64,000 nt of DNA from Mycobacterium sp. 852002-51971_SCH5477799-a (GCF_001667145.1 NZ_LZIF01000120.1:27360-91359); one strand, 5' to 3'; counted from the stretch's first letter, positions 25,844 through 35,636 are shown. Notes: generated from the sequence alone by a model not told the origin. Program-made: numbers and translations.

Positions 25844-28225
25844 TCACAAGACAAACCCGCTGAATCGACCGTCGAGGGGTCGGTCGTCATCGGCGGGTTT
25901 GCGCTGCCGTGGCCCACGCGCCAACTCGGCGAGGACCAGCTTCAGCACCAGCACCGCGCCCGTCTTGTCGAGCGGGTCGTTGCCGTTGCCGCACTTGGGG
26001 GACTGCACGCACGAGGGGCACCCCCGCGGGCACTCGCATGCTTCGATGGCGGCTGCTGTCGCACCCAGCCAGGTGCGGGCCTGGCGAAAGCCCCGTTCGG
26101 CGAATCCCGCGCCACCCGGATAGCCGTCGTAGACGAAGACGCTGGGCAAACCAAGGGGATCGGGCCCGACCGCGGTCGACAGACCGCCGATGTCACCGCG
26201 ATCACAACTGGCCACCAGCGGCAGCAACCCGATCGCCGCATGCTCGGCGGCGTGCAACGCGCCGGGAATCCGTGTGTCGTCAATACCGTTGCGCCGCAGT
26301 GCATCCCCGGTGATCGTATACATCACCGCCGTGGTGGCCAAGGTGTGTTCCGGCATGTCCAATTCGATGAAATCGATCACCTCCCCGGACAACCTGCGAC
26401 GCAGATACCCCACCACCTGATGGGTGACCCTGACCGGCACCAGACCCAGCGTGACCGTGCCGAACGTCAAGCGCTCGCCCGTACCGGTGACGGCGATATC
26501 GGTGATCTCGCGCGCAAACGTCGCGTACCCGGGGTCCTCGGCGTGCACGAACGCGATGCCCTCTTCGGTGTCTAGGGAGTCCACCACGTAGCTGTCGCCT
26601 TGATGCAGGTAAACCGCGCCGGGGTGGACGGTGGCCGGTGCCTGCCCGGCGCCGGCGCTGCCCAGCAGCCGTCCGGTGTCGGCCTCGACGATGACGATCT
26701 GGCCCCCCGCCGAGCCTCGGATATCCACGGCGGCATGCGGTTCCAGGCCGGGCACCGGAAAGTACTTGCCGCCGCGCCGCCGCAGCAGCCCATCATCGAC
26801 CAGGCCGTCGGCCACCTCGGTGGCGCCGAAAGTCCGTACCTCCGCCTCGTCCAGCGGTAGTTCGGTTGCCGCGCACAGTAGCTGCGGACCCAGAATGTAG
26901 GGGTTGGCCGGATCGATCACCACCCGCTCGACCGGCTTGTCCAGCAGGGCGGCGGGATTGTGCACCAGGTAGGTATCCAGCGGATCGTCCCTGGCGATCA
27001 GCACCACCAACGCGCCCTGCCCGCGCCGCCCGGACCGGCCGGCCTGCTGCCAGAACGAGGCGACCGTGCCGGGAAAGCCGGCCAACACCACCGCATCCAG
27101 TCCGGCGATGTCCACGCCCAACTCCAGCGCGTTGGTCGTGGCCAGGCCCCGCAATCGACCCTCGGCCAGCGCGCGCTCCAACGCGGTGCGGTCCTCGGCG
27201 AGGTAACCCGCCCGGTACGACGCCACGGTCGGCGACAGCTCCGGAGCGATGTCGTCCAACCTCGACTGGGCGCCCAGCGCGGTCAGTTCCGCTGCGCGGC
27301 GCGATCGCACGAACGTGAGCGTCTGGGCGCCCTCGGCGATCAGGTCGGCCATCACCCGCGCCGCCTCGGCACCGGCGGAGCGCCGCACGGGCGCGCCGTT
27401 CTCGCCGGTCAAATCGGTGCGCAACGCGGGCTCCCACAAAGCCACCGTCCGGGCGCCCTGGGGCGAACCGTCCTCGGTGACCTCCTCGACCGGCAGCCCG
27501 ATGAGCTCCGCGGCCGTCGCCCCCGGCGAATCCGTTGTGGCGCTGGCGAAGATCACCGTCGGTGCCGACGAATAGCGAGCGCACAGCCGCAGCAGGCGGC
27601 GCAGCACCATCGCCACGTTGGAGCCGAAAACTCCACGATAGTAATGACATTCGTCGACGATGACGAATCGCAGCCCTCGCAACAGGACCGCCCAGCGGGC
27701 GTGGTTGCGCAGGATCGACAAATGGATCATGTCGGGGTTTGAGAACAACCACCGCGAACGTTCCCGCGCGAAGCGGCGGACGTCGGTGGGGCTGTCACCG
27801 TCGTAGGCGCTGGGCGCGACGTCATGCAGCCTTGGAATGGCCGCGGCGAGCGCGTGCGCGGCCCGCAGTTGATCATGGCCTAACGCTTTGGTCGGTGACA
27901 GGTAGAGCACCCGGGCCCGCGGATCGGTCGCCAACGCGTTGAGGACGGGAAGTTGGTAGGCCAGTGACTTGCCCGACGCGGTACCGGTGCTGAGCACCAC
28001 GTGACGGCCCGCGTATGCCAGGTCCGCGGCCGCGAACTGATGTGACCAGGGTGAGGTGATCCCGCGCTGGGTGAAGGCGCTGACCACGTCGGCCTCGGCC
28101 CAGGCCGGCCAATCGAGCGGCTGCCCGCTGCGCGGTGGCAGTTCGGCGACATGACGCAGCGGATGCTCGTCTGATGCGGTTCCGGCGAGTGCGGCGGCAA
28201 GCAGGTCACTGCCGAAACTCGCCAT
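25844..28225 (-). CDS. SF2 DEAD/DEAH helicase with DUF1998 domain (MrfA-like), Rv3649-like
   Basis: A 793-residue superfamily 2 helicase. Motif I is STGTASGKS, motif II VDECHYY, motif III SATTDSP and motif VI QQAGRSGRRGQ. The C-terminal DUF1998/MZB region carries the four-cysteine zinc cluster CECPRGCPSCVQSPKCGNGN. This domain order matches Bacillus MrfA (YprA), which repairs mitomycin C damage, so a DNA-repair helicase is likely. The ATG at 28225 is chosen because AAGGAG lies 6 bp upstream. It diverges from cspA. Confidence 0.9.
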   Translation of the reverse strand: MASFGSDLLAAALAGTASDEHPLRHVAELPPRSGQPLDWPAWAEADVVSAFTQRGITSPWSHQFAAADLAYAGRHVVLSTGTASGKSLAYQLPVLNALATDPRARVLYLSPTKALGHDQLRAAHALAAAIPRLHDVAPSAYDGDSPTDVRRFARERSRWLFSNPDMIHLSILRNHARWAVLLRGLRFVIVDECHYYRGVFGSNVAMVLRRLLRLCARYSSAPTVIFASATTDSPGATAAELIGLPVEEVTEDGSPQGARTVALWEPALRTDLTGENGAPVRRSAGAEAARVMADLIAEGAQTLTFVRSRRAAELTALGAQSRLDDIAPELSPTVASYRAGYLAEDRTALERALAEGRLRGLATTNALELGVDIAGLDAVVLAGFPGTVASFWQQAGRSGRRGQGALVVLIARDDPLDTYLVHNPAALLDKPVERVVIDPANPYILGPQLLCAATELPLDEAEVRTFGATEVADGLVDDGLLRRRGGKYFPVPGLEPHAAVDIRGSAGGQIVIVEADTGRLLGSAGAGQAPATVHPGAVYLHQGDSYVVDSLDTEEGIAFVHAEDPGYATFAREITDIAVTGTGERLTFGTVTLGLVPVRVTHQVVGYLRRRLSGEVIDFIELDMPEHTLATTAVMYTITGDALRRNGIDDTRIPGALHAAEHAAIGLLPLVASCDRGDIGGLSTAVGPDPLGLPSVFVYDGYPGGAGFAERGFRQARTWLGATAAAIEACECPRGCPSCVQSPKCGNGNDPLDKTGAVLVLKLVLAELARGPRQRKPADDDRPLDGRFSGFVL

Positions 28226-28455
28226 CTCACTCCTTCCGTGGATCCGTTGTGAAATCGGCGCCGCAATCGGCCTTCGAATTGGCGGGAGACACAAGTCTGT
28301 CGCCAACGCGATGAACATGGTTGACTATTTGCGGTCGCAGCTTCTGTGTTCGTGTCAAACTTTCGCAGGATCGACGTTGCGGCCGCGGTTCCTGCGAGGT
28401 TAATCGGTCGGGTGAAGTTCCGGCGACTCAGCGAGGTAAGCGGTCGTACCAGGCC

Positions 28456-28480
28456 CGGGGCATCGAAAGGCGATGCCCCG
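28456..28480 (+). promoter_or_regulatory. Perfect hairpin in the cspA 5' leader
   Basis: CGGGGCATCG (28456-28465) and CGATGCCCCG (28471-28480) form a 10-bp perfect stem with loop AAAGG, 28 bp upstream of the cspA start. There is no U tract, so it is not an ordinary terminator. It is followed by the purine-rich AGAAGAAAAGGAAAG that holds the ribosome site. A leader structure controlling stability or cold-dependent translation is inferred. Confidence 0.6.
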
Positions 28481-28508
28481 CACCCAGAAGAAAAGGAAAG
28501 ATCGAGAG

Positions 28509-28712
28509 ATGCCACAGGGAACTGTGAAGTGGTTCAACGCGGAGAAGGGCTTCGGCTTCATTGCCCCCGAAGACGGTTCCGCTGATGTGTTTGTCCACTA
28601 CACGGAGATCCAGGGTTCGGGCTTCCGGACCCTCGAAGAAAACCAGAAGGTCGAGTTCGAGATCGGCCACAGCCCTAAGGGCCCCCAGGCCACCGGAGTC
28701 CGCTCCGTCTAA
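28509..28712 (+). CDS. cspA: Cold-shock protein CspA
   Basis: A 67-residue OB-fold RNA chaperone. RNP1 is KGFGFI and RNP2 is VFVHY, with the usual MPQGTVKWFNAEKG start. It binds single-stranded RNA and melts structure during cold and other stress. The ATG at 28509 follows GGAAAGATCGAGAG; the frame opens further upstream only through the leader hairpin. It is monocistronic, ending in a strong terminator at 28735-28775. Confidence 0.96.
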   Translation: MPQGTVKWFNAEKGFGFIAPEDGSADVFVHYTEIQGSGFRTLEENQKVEFEIGHSPKGPQATGVRSV

Positions 28713-28734
28713 GACAGAGCAGACCTGAACGGAT

Positions 28735-28786
28735 ACCCCCCGTGCAGACCCGCCCAGCGGGTCCCGCCGGGGGGTTTCCTCTTTTA
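28735..28786 (+). terminator. Two-tier hairpin terminator after cspA
   Basis: ACCCCCCG (28735-28742) pairs with CGGGGGGT (28768-28775). Nested inside, GACCCGC (28747-28753) pairs with GCGGGTC (28757-28763) around a 3-nt loop. TTTCCTCTTTT follows. It is the clearest intrinsic terminator in the window. Confidence 0.85.
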
Positions 28787-28879
28787 CCTGTCGCCACCAG
28801 AAGCGCGTCAGGGCCGGCCCCGGGCGCCGCGCCGGTTGCCTCAAGACGCGGACGGGTCCGCTGGCCTACTGTCGGGGGC

Positions 28880-29479
28880 GTGAGCCAGCTTTCCTTCTTT
28901 ACAGCGGAGTCGGTGCCGCCCGCGGTCGCCGATCTTTCCGGGGTGCTGGCGGCGTCCGGGCAGATCGTCACCGTGGGTGCCACCGGTGAAAATCCCGTCG
29001 CGGGTGCCCGGCTGTCGGTGGTCGTGGACCAGTCCTGGCGGGCCTCGGCGCTGGCCGAGATGATCCGGGAGGCCGGCCTGGTGGCCGAGATCAGCCGGAC
29101 CGACGAGGACACCCCATTGGTACGGACGATGGTGGACCCCTCATTGAGGACGCTGGCCGCCGAATGGACGCGCGGTGCCGTCAAGACCGTGCCGCCGCGC
29201 TGGCTGCCCGGGCCGCGCGAGCTGCGGGCGTGGACGCTGGCGGCCGGAAACCCGGAGGGCGAGCATTACCTGCTGGCATTGGATCCGCACGCGCCGGACA
29301 CCCACTCGCCGCTGGCGTCGGCTTTGATGCGCGTCGGGATCGCGCCCACCCTGATCGGCACCCGTGGCGGTCGGCCGGCGCTGCGGATCAGCGGACGCCG
29401 CAGGCTATCGCGCCTGGTAGAGAACGTGGGGGAGCCGCCCGACGGTGCCGAGGCGTTATCGCGGTGGCCGCACGTTTAG
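28880..29479 (+). CDS. Conserved hypothetical protein, Rv3647c-like
   Basis: A 199-residue soluble protein between cspA and topA, as in M. tuberculosis. The GTG at 28880 gives MSQLSFFTAESVPPAVADL as the first residues. Segments such as RLSVVVDQSWRASALAEMI and ALRISGRRRLSRLVENVGEP look well conserved, but I recognise no catalytic motif. Codon use is typical of the genome. The function is unknown; co-transcription with topA is possible across the 213-bp gap. Confidence 0.75.
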   Translation: MSQLSFFTAESVPPAVADLSGVLAASGQIVTVGATGENPVAGARLSVVVDQSWRASALAEMIREAGLVAEISRTDEDTPLVRTMVDPSLRTLAAEWTRGAVKTVPPRWLPGPRELRAWTLAAGNPEGEHYLLALDPHAPDTHSPLASALMRVGIAPTLIGTRGGRPALRISGRRRLSRLVENVGEPPDGAEALSRWPHV

Positions 29480-29692
29480 CCAGCAGATGACTCGCGAAAT
29501 CGCGTCCGCTTTCCGTCGTTGTCGCGAATGTCAGTTTGCGCGGGCCCGCCCAAGGGTGCGAAATTGTCAGGTGCCGCAGGGCGAAGGAACGGTCGCGTAC
29601 CTGAATTTCACCGGAATTTTCGATGCCGACCTGTCATTCTTCCTGCAGGTGGTCTCGTGGGGGGACCAATCAGGGATGGAGCGTAAGGGCAG

Positions 29693-32491
29693 TTGGCTGA
29701 CCCGAAACTGAAGGACACCGGCAGCGGCCGGCGGCGGCTCGTGATTGTCGAGTCGCCCACCAAGGCGCGAAAACTGGCCAGCTACCTGGGCTCCAGGTAC
29801 ATCGTCGAATCGTCGCGGGGTCATATCCGCGACCTCCCCCGGGCAGCCGCCGACGTGCCGGCCAAATTCAAGTCGGAGCCGTGGGCCCGCCTCGGGGTCA
29901 ACGTCGACGCGGACTTCGAACCGCTCTACATCATCAGCCCCGAGAAGAAGAGCACGGTCACCGAGCTCAAGGGCCTGCTCAAGGACGTCGACGAGCTCTA
30001 TCTGGCCACGGATGGTGACCGCGAGGGCGAAGCCATCGCCTGGCACCTGCTGGAGACGCTCAAGCCGAACGTTCCGGTCAAGCGGATGGTGTTCCACGAG
30101 ATCACCGAGCCGGCGATCCTCGAGGCCGCCGAAAACCCCCGAGACCTGGACATCGACCTGGTCGACGCGCAGGAAACCCGGCGCATCCTGGACCGCCTGT
30201 ACGGCTACGAGGTCAGCCCCGTGCTGTGGAAGAAGGTCGCGCCCAAGCTGTCGGCGGGCCGGGTCCAATCGGTGGCCACCCGCATCATCGTGCAGCGCGA
30301 ACGCGACCGCATGGCGTTCCGCAGCGCCTCGTATTGGGACATTCTGGCCAAGCTGGACGCCAGCGCGTCCGATCCGACGGCACAGCCGCCCACCTTCACC
30401 GCCCGGCTGACCGGCGTCGACGGCCTGCGCGTGGCCGCCGGCCGCGACTTCGACTCGCTGGGGCAGCTGCGCAAGGCCCACGAGGTGACCATCCTCGACG
30501 AGGCGAGCGCGACGCAGCTGGCCGCGGGACTGCGCGGCGCCCAGCTCACCGTCGCGTCGGTCGAGGAAAAGCCCTACACCCGGCGCCCCTACGCCCCGTT
30601 CATGACCTCGACGCTGCAGCAGGAGGCCGGCCGCAAGCTGCGGTTCTCCTCCGAGCGCACGATGAGCATCGCCCAGCGGCTCTACGAGAACGGCTACATC
30701 ACCTATATGCGTACCGACTCCACGACGCTGTCGGAGTCGGCGATCAACGCCGCGCGCACCCAGGCCCGCCAGCTTTACGGCGCCGAGTACGTGTCCCCGT
30801 CGCCGCGCCAGTACACCCGCAAGGTCAAGAACGCCCAGGAGGCCCACGAGGCGATCCGCCCCGCGGGCGAGACGTTCGCGACCCCGGACGCGGTGCGGCG
30901 CGAGCTCGACGGCGACGAATTCCGCATCTACGAGCTGATCTGGCAGCGCACGGTGGCCTCGCAGATGGCCGACGCGCGCGGTACCACGCTGAGCCTGCGG
31001 ATCAACGGCCAATCGGCCGGCCGGGATGTGGTGTTCTCCGCGAGCGGTCGCACGATCACCTTCGCGGGCTTTCTGAAGGCTTACGTGGAGACGGTCGACG
31101 AATTGGCCGGGGGCGAGGCCGACGACGCCGAGAGCCGGCTGCCGCAGTTGACTCAGGGCCAGCGGCTGGACGCCCTCGAACTCACCCCCGACGGCCACGC
31201 CACCAACCCGCCGGCTCGCTACACAGAGGCGTCGCTGGTCAAGGCCCTTGAAGAGCTGGGCATCGGCCGCCCGTCGACGTACTCGTCGATCATCAAGACC
31301 ATTCAGGACCGCGGCTACGTGCACAAGAAGGGCAGCGCGCTGGTGCCCTCCTGGGTGGCATTCGCCGTAACCGGTTTGCTGGAACAGCATTTCGGCCGCT
31401 TGGTCGACTACGACTTCACCGCCGCGATGGAAGACGAGCTCGACGCGATCGCCTCGGGACAGGAACGACGCACCGACTGGCTCAACAACTTCTACTTCGG
31501 CGGTGAGCACGGGGTGGCCGACTCGGTGGCCCGCTCCGGTGGCCTGAAGAAACTCGTCGGCGTCAACCTGGAAGGCATCGACGCTCGAGAAGTCAACTCC
31601 ATCAGGCTCTTTGACGATGAGCAGGGCCGGCCGGTGTATGTGCGGGTGGGCAAGAACGGGCCGTATCTGGAACGCATGGTGGCCGGCGACGACGGCGAGC
31701 CCAAGCCGCAGCGGGCCAACCTCAACGACTCGCTGACCCCCGACGAGCTGACGCTGGAGGTGGCCGAGCAGCTGTTCGCCACCCCGCAGGAGGGGCGCGT
31801 GCTCGGGGTCGACCCGAACACCGGGCACGAGATCGTCGCCAAGGACGGGCGGTACGGGCCATACGTTTCCGAGGTTCTGCCGGAGCCACCGCCCGACGAC
31901 GACGGCAGCGCCGCACCGGCGAAGAAGGGCAAGAAGCCCACGGGGCCCAAGCCTCGCACCGGTTCGCTGCTGCGCACCATGGACTTGCAGACGGTCACGC
32001 TCGAGGATGCGCTGCGGCTTCTTTCGCTGCCGCGGGTGGTCGGCGTCGACCCCGCCTCCGGCGAGGAGATCACCGCGCAGAACGGTCGCTACGGCCCATA
32101 CCTGAAGCGCGGCACGGATTCTCGCTCGCTGGCGACCGAGGAGCAGATGTTCGACATCACCCTCGAGGAAGCGCTGAAGATCTACGCCGAGCCCAAACGC
32201 CGTGGGAGGCAAGGCGCCGCCGCGCCGCCGCTGCGTGAGCTGGGCGCCGACCCGGCGACGGGCAAGCCGATGGTGATCAAGGACGGCCGGTTCGGGCCGT
32301 ACGTCACCGACGGTGAGACGAACGCCAGTCTGCGAAAGGGCGACGACGTCGTCTCCATCACCGACGAGCGCGCCGCGGAATTGCTGGCCGATCGCCGGGC
32401 GCGTGGTCCGGCGAAGCGGCCCGCCAAGAAGACCACCCGCAAGGCTCCGGCCAAGAAGGCCGCGGCCAAAAAAGCTGCCAAGCGCAGTTAG
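29693..32491 (+). CDS. topA: DNA topoisomerase I
   Basis: Type IA topoisomerase that relaxes negative supercoils. It has an N-terminal TOPRIM domain (LVIVESPTKARKLASYLG; metal site ATDGDREGE), the catalytic tyrosine in GYITYMRTDSTTL and the core motif NPPARYTEASLVKALEELG. Several C-terminal TopA repeats follow (NGRYGPYLKRG, DGRFGPYVTDG). The lysine-rich tail (GPAKRPAKKTTRKAPAKKAA) replaces zinc fingers and binds DNA, as in other mycobacteria. The 932 residues compare with 934 in M. tuberculosis. Translation starts at a TTG (MADPK), the start conserved in the family. Confidence 0.97.
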   Translation: MADPKLKDTGSGRRRLVIVESPTKARKLASYLGSRYIVESSRGHIRDLPRAAADVPAKFKSEPWARLGVNVDADFEPLYIISPEKKSTVTELKGLLKDVDELYLATDGDREGEAIAWHLLETLKPNVPVKRMVFHEITEPAILEAAENPRDLDIDLVDAQETRRILDRLYGYEVSPVLWKKVAPKLSAGRVQSVATRIIVQRERDRMAFRSASYWDILAKLDASASDPTAQPPTFTARLTGVDGLRVAAGRDFDSLGQLRKAHEVTILDEASATQLAAGLRGAQLTVASVEEKPYTRRPYAPFMTSTLQQEAGRKLRFSSERTMSIAQRLYENGYITYMRTDSTTLSESAINAARTQARQLYGAEYVSPSPRQYTRKVKNAQEAHEAIRPAGETFATPDAVRRELDGDEFRIYELIWQRTVASQMADARGTTLSLRINGQSAGRDVVFSASGRTITFAGFLKAYVETVDELAGGEADDAESRLPQLTQGQRLDALELTPDGHATNPPARYTEASLVKALEELGIGRPSTYSSIIKTIQDRGYVHKKGSALVPSWVAFAVTGLLEQHFGRLVDYDFTAAMEDELDAIASGQERRTDWLNNFYFGGEHGVADSVARSGGLKKLVGVNLEGIDAREVNSIRLFDDEQGRPVYVRVGKNGPYLERMVAGDDGEPKPQRANLNDSLTPDELTLEVAEQLFATPQEGRVLGVDPNTGHEIVAKDGRYGPYVSEVLPEPPPDDDGSAAPAKKGKKPTGPKPRTGSLLRTMDLQTVTLEDALRLLSLPRVVGVDPASGEEITAQNGRYGPYLKRGTDSRSLATEEQMFDITLEEALKIYAEPKRRGRQGAAAPPLRELGADPATGKPMVIKDGRFGPYVTDGETNASLRKGDDVVSITDERAAELLADRRARGPAKRPAKKTTRKAPAKKAAAKKAAKRS

Positions 32492-32497
32492 TCCGGC

Positions 32498-34123
32498 TCA
32501 GTAGCCCGGGCCGATGGTCTCACCGGACATATCCTGGGCCCGGAGCTGTGTGGGCGCGGAGTCCGTTGCGGCCAAGTGCACGGGGCGCGCCAGCTGGGTG
32601 GGCGCCCGGCGGCCGCGCAGCTCGACGACTTCGCCGACGTCCCAGCACAGGGCTTCGGCGTCCAGCGCCCCGCTGACCGCGATCGCCGACGCGAGCACGT
32701 GCCCGGGCTCCAGCTTGGCCAGCTCGGTCAGCCGGGCGGCCTCGTTGACCGGGTCGCCGATCACCGTGTACTCGAAGCGCGCTTGCGCGCCGATGTGACC
32801 GGCGATGGCGCGCCCGGAAGACACCCCGATGCCGAACTCCGCCGAACCGATCACCGGCAACAGCGCGTCGTGCAGTTCCCGGGCTGCGGCCAGCGCTCCA
32901 CCGGGTGAGTCGGGGTGTTCAATCGGAGCGCCGAAGATGGCCAGCGCGGCGTCACCCTGGAACTTGTTGACGAAACCGCCATGCTTTCCAACGGTTTCCA
33001 CGACCACCCGGAAGAATTCGTTGAGCAGGTGGACGACCTCGGCGGGCGGGCGGGTCGCGGCCAGCTGGGTGGAGCCGACCAGGTCCACGAACAGCACCGC
33101 GACATCGCGCTCCTGGCCGCCCAGCTCGGTGCCGCGCTCCAGCGCCCGCCGGGCCACGTCCTCACCGACGTAGCGGCCGAACAGGTCGCGCAGTCGCTGC
33201 CGCTCGGACAGGTCGCGCACCATGTCGTTGAAGCCCGCCTGCAGCAGGCCCAGCTCGCTGGCGTCATAGATTTGCATGTGCGCGTTGTAGTTTCCGCGCT
33301 GCACCTCCGAGAGCGCCCAGCGCAGCTGGCGCAGCGGGTCGGCGATCGACATGGCCACCAGCAGCGTGCTGATCAACCCGATGCCCAGCGCCGCCGCTGC
33401 CAGCAACAGGATCGGGGTGAACAACTTCTCCGGCGTGGCATGCAGCAGCGAGACCTTGTCGGCCACCACCGCCAGCACGATCGCCAGCACCGGCACGGCG
33501 GTGGACAGCATCCAGGTCAGGATCTGCCGGAGGATGACGCCGGGCGCCTTGACGTTCTCGGGCACCCCGCTGCGCAGGGCGGCGACCGCAACCGGCCGCA
33601 GCACCCGCTCGGACTGCAGATAGCCGATGATCGAGGTGGCCGCGGCGCCCAGCCCGGTGGCCACTGCCACCACGGGTGCGGCGTATCGGGCGACCGACCA
33701 GCTGGCAATGATGAACACCACGCTGCCGATGGCCCAGGCCACGATGCTGATCAGGGTGCGGTAGAACGGCATTCGCAGCGCCCGGCTGCGGGCCAGTTCG
33801 GTGGCGGCGGGGTCGGCCTCCGCGAGCATGTTGTCGCGGCGCTGCCACCGGAACACCGGCAGCAGCAGCCGCAGAGTCACGGCCAATCCGGTGAGGAACA
33901 CGACGACCAGCGCGGTGGCGAAGATCGCCACGTTCAAGACCGGCAGATCCTGTAGCTGGATCCGATCCTCGGGTGGCAGCGCGTAGCGAAGGAAGCCGAG
34001 TACGAACAGGGCACCGATGATGTCGGCCTGCAGCATGCTGAGCGAGAACAGCGGCCACGGCGTGCGCATCACCCACCGAACGAATGCGCTGATCCGCCCC
34101 GGTAGTGCCGCCGCCGTTGTCAC
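32498..34123 (-). CDS. Membrane HAMP-domain adenylate cyclase, Rv3645-like
   Basis: Six transmembrane helices (about 25-50, 62-88, 120-145, 148-170, 200-225, 238-262) are followed by HAMP (about 262-315) and a class III cyclase domain. Metal aspartates lie in LFVDLVGS and FQGDAALAIFG; FEYTVIGDPVNEAARL holds the Asp of the purine pair and the Asn and Arg of the transition state. The usual adenine-selecting lysine position reads Arg (ARFEY), unlike the other cyclase at 9257-10783. The 541 residues compare with 549 in Rv3645. It ends 6 bp from the convergent topA. Confidence 0.92.
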   Translation of the reverse strand: MTTAAALPGRISAFVRWVMRTPWPLFSLSMLQADIIGALFVLGFLRYALPPEDRIQLQDLPVLNVAIFATALVVVFLTGLAVTLRLLLPVFRWQRRDNMLAEADPAATELARSRALRMPFYRTLISIVAWAIGSVVFIIASWSVARYAAPVVAVATGLGAAATSIIGYLQSERVLRPVAVAALRSGVPENVKAPGVILRQILTWMLSTAVPVLAIVLAVVADKVSLLHATPEKLFTPILLLAAAALGIGLISTLLVAMSIADPLRQLRWALSEVQRGNYNAHMQIYDASELGLLQAGFNDMVRDLSERQRLRDLFGRYVGEDVARRALERGTELGGQERDVAVLFVDLVGSTQLAATRPPAEVVHLLNEFFRVVVETVGKHGGFVNKFQGDAALAIFGAPIEHPDSPGGALAAARELHDALLPVIGSAEFGIGVSSGRAIAGHIGAQARFEYTVIGDPVNEAARLTELAKLEPGHVLASAIAVSGALDAEALCWDVGEVVELRGRRAPTQLARPVHLAATDSAPTQLRAQDMSGETIGPGY

Positions 34124-34276
34124 TAACCCACCGTATCGGTCACCGGTGACCCTTCGGAAACTTAATACTGATCTCGGCAGGTTGCCCGGGGCCCGCCACG
34201 ACGTCGAAGATAACGGAATGGTCGCGGTCCAGTGGCCGTTCGGTATCTGTCGGCAGCGCCATTAGTGTTACCGGTG

Positions 34277-35485
34277 ATGTCCGGGGTGTTTACGCGGCTG
34301 GTAGGCCAGGATGCGGTGACGGCCGAGTTGCTGGCGGCCGCCCACGCCGCTCGTGGTGACTCAGCCCACAGCGGCGTGGGCGCCGGGACTATGACACACG
34401 CGTGGCTGATCACCGGTCCGCCGGGTTCCGGGCGCTCGGTGGCGGCGTTGTGTTTCGCAGCCGCGCTGCAGTGCACCTCCGATGGCGAGCCGGGCTGCGG
34501 GCGTTGCCATGCGTGCACGACGACGATGGCCGGCACCCACGCCGACGTGCGACGGGTGATCCCCGAAGGCCTGTCCATCGGCGTCGACGAGATGCGATCG
34601 ATCGTGCAGATCGCGTCGCGGCGCCCCGCCACCGGCCACTGGCAGATCGTGCTGATCGAGGATGCCGACCGGCTGACCGAAGGCGCCGCTAACGCCCTGC
34701 TGAAAGTGGTCGAGGAACCGCCGCCGTCGACAGTGTTCCTGCTGTGCGCGCCGTCCGTGGATCCCGAGGACATCGCGATCACGCTGCGTTCGCGGTGCCG
34801 GCATGTGGCGCTGGTGACGCCGTCGACCGAGGCGATCGCGCACGTGCTGGTCGACAGCGACGGCCTGACGCCCGACACGGCGAGCTGGGCGGCGTCGGTC
34901 AGCGGTGGGCATGTGGGCCGGGCGCGACGGCTGGCCACCGACCCCGAGGCCCGCGCGCGCCGGGAGCGGTCGCTGACGCTGGTGCGCGACGCCGCCACGC
35001 CGTCACGGGCCTACGCCGCCGCCGAAGAGCTGGTGGCCGCGGCCGAAGCCGAGGCGACCGTGCTGACGGCGGACCGCGCGGAGGCCGAGACCGAAGAGCT
35101 GCGCACGGCTTTGGGCGCCGGCGGCACCGGCAAGGGCACCGCGGGCGCGATGCGCGGTGCGGCCGGGGCGATGAAAGACCTTGAGCGACGGCAGAAGTCG
35201 CGTCAGACCCGCGCCTCGCGGGATGCCCTTGACCGCGCGTTGATCGATCTGGCGACGTATTTCCGGGACGCGCTGATAACCTCGGCCAACGCCGGCGCGG
35301 TGCGGGCCAACCATCCCGATATGGCCGAGCGGGTCGCGGCGCTCGCCGCCCACGCCCCGCCGGCGCGGCTGCTGCGCTGCATCGAAGCGGTGCTCGAATG
35401 CCGCGAGGCGCTGGCGATCAACGTCAAGCCCAAGTTCGCCGTCGATGCCATGGTCGCCACCATCGGCCAGGAACTGCGCGACTGA
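34277..35485 (+). CDS. holB: DNA polymerase III delta-prime subunit
   Basis: A clamp-loader subunit of the AAA+ fold. The P-loop reads ITGPPGSGRS (Arg in place of the Walker lysine), as expected for the non-hydrolysing delta-prime. The zinc-binding cysteines are in CTSDGEPGCGRCHACTTT, and the Walker-B-like and sensor region is IVLIEDADRLTEGAANALLK. A variable helical C-terminus follows. The ATG at 34277 (MSGVFTRLVGQ) gives 402 residues, close to Rv3644c. A tRNA gene lies 54 bp downstream. Confidence 0.9.
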   Translation: MSGVFTRLVGQDAVTAELLAAAHAARGDSAHSGVGAGTMTHAWLITGPPGSGRSVAALCFAAALQCTSDGEPGCGRCHACTTTMAGTHADVRRVIPEGLSIGVDEMRSIVQIASRRPATGHWQIVLIEDADRLTEGAANALLKVVEEPPPSTVFLLCAPSVDPEDIAITLRSRCRHVALVTPSTEAIAHVLVDSDGLTPDTASWAASVSGGHVGRARRLATDPEARARRERSLTLVRDAATPSRAYAAAEELVAAAEAEATVLTADRAEAETEELRTALGAGGTGKGTAGAMRGAAGAMKDLERRQKSRQTRASRDALDRALIDLATYFRDALITSANAGAVRANHPDMAERVAALAAHAPPARLLRCIEAVLECREALAINVKPKFAVDAMVATIGQELRD

Positions 35486-35539
35486 TTTCGTGGTGTCCGC
35501 CCGCCTGCCGTAGACTCGTGCCGCCCGGCGTGCGGGTAT

Positions 35540-35612
35540 GCCGCCTTAGCTCAGTCGGTAGAGCGATTCACTCGTAATGAATAGGTCGGGGGTTCGATTC
35601 CCCCAGGCGGCT
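35540..35612 (+). tRNA. tRNA-Thr (anticodon CGT)
   Basis: Acceptor arms GCCGCCT and AGGCGGC (35605-35611), D arm AGCTCAGTCGGTAGAGC, anticodon arm ATTCA-CTCGTAA-TGAAT with anticodon CGT (codon ACG), and T arm GGGGGTTCGATTCCCCC. The 3' CCA is encoded (35613-35615). An IS element begins at the next base. The tRNA itself is complete. Confidence 0.95.
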
Positions 35613-35615
35613 CCA
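35601..35615 (+). repeat. Left copy of the 15-bp target-site duplication
   Basis: CCCCAGGCGGCTCCA is the 3' end of the tRNA-Thr gene including CCA. The same 15 bases recur at 36937-36951 on the far side of the IS element, with no match outside them on either side. This is the duplication made by the insertion. Confidence 0.85.
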
Positions 35616-35636
35616 TGTGATGAGTCGAGTCATGGG

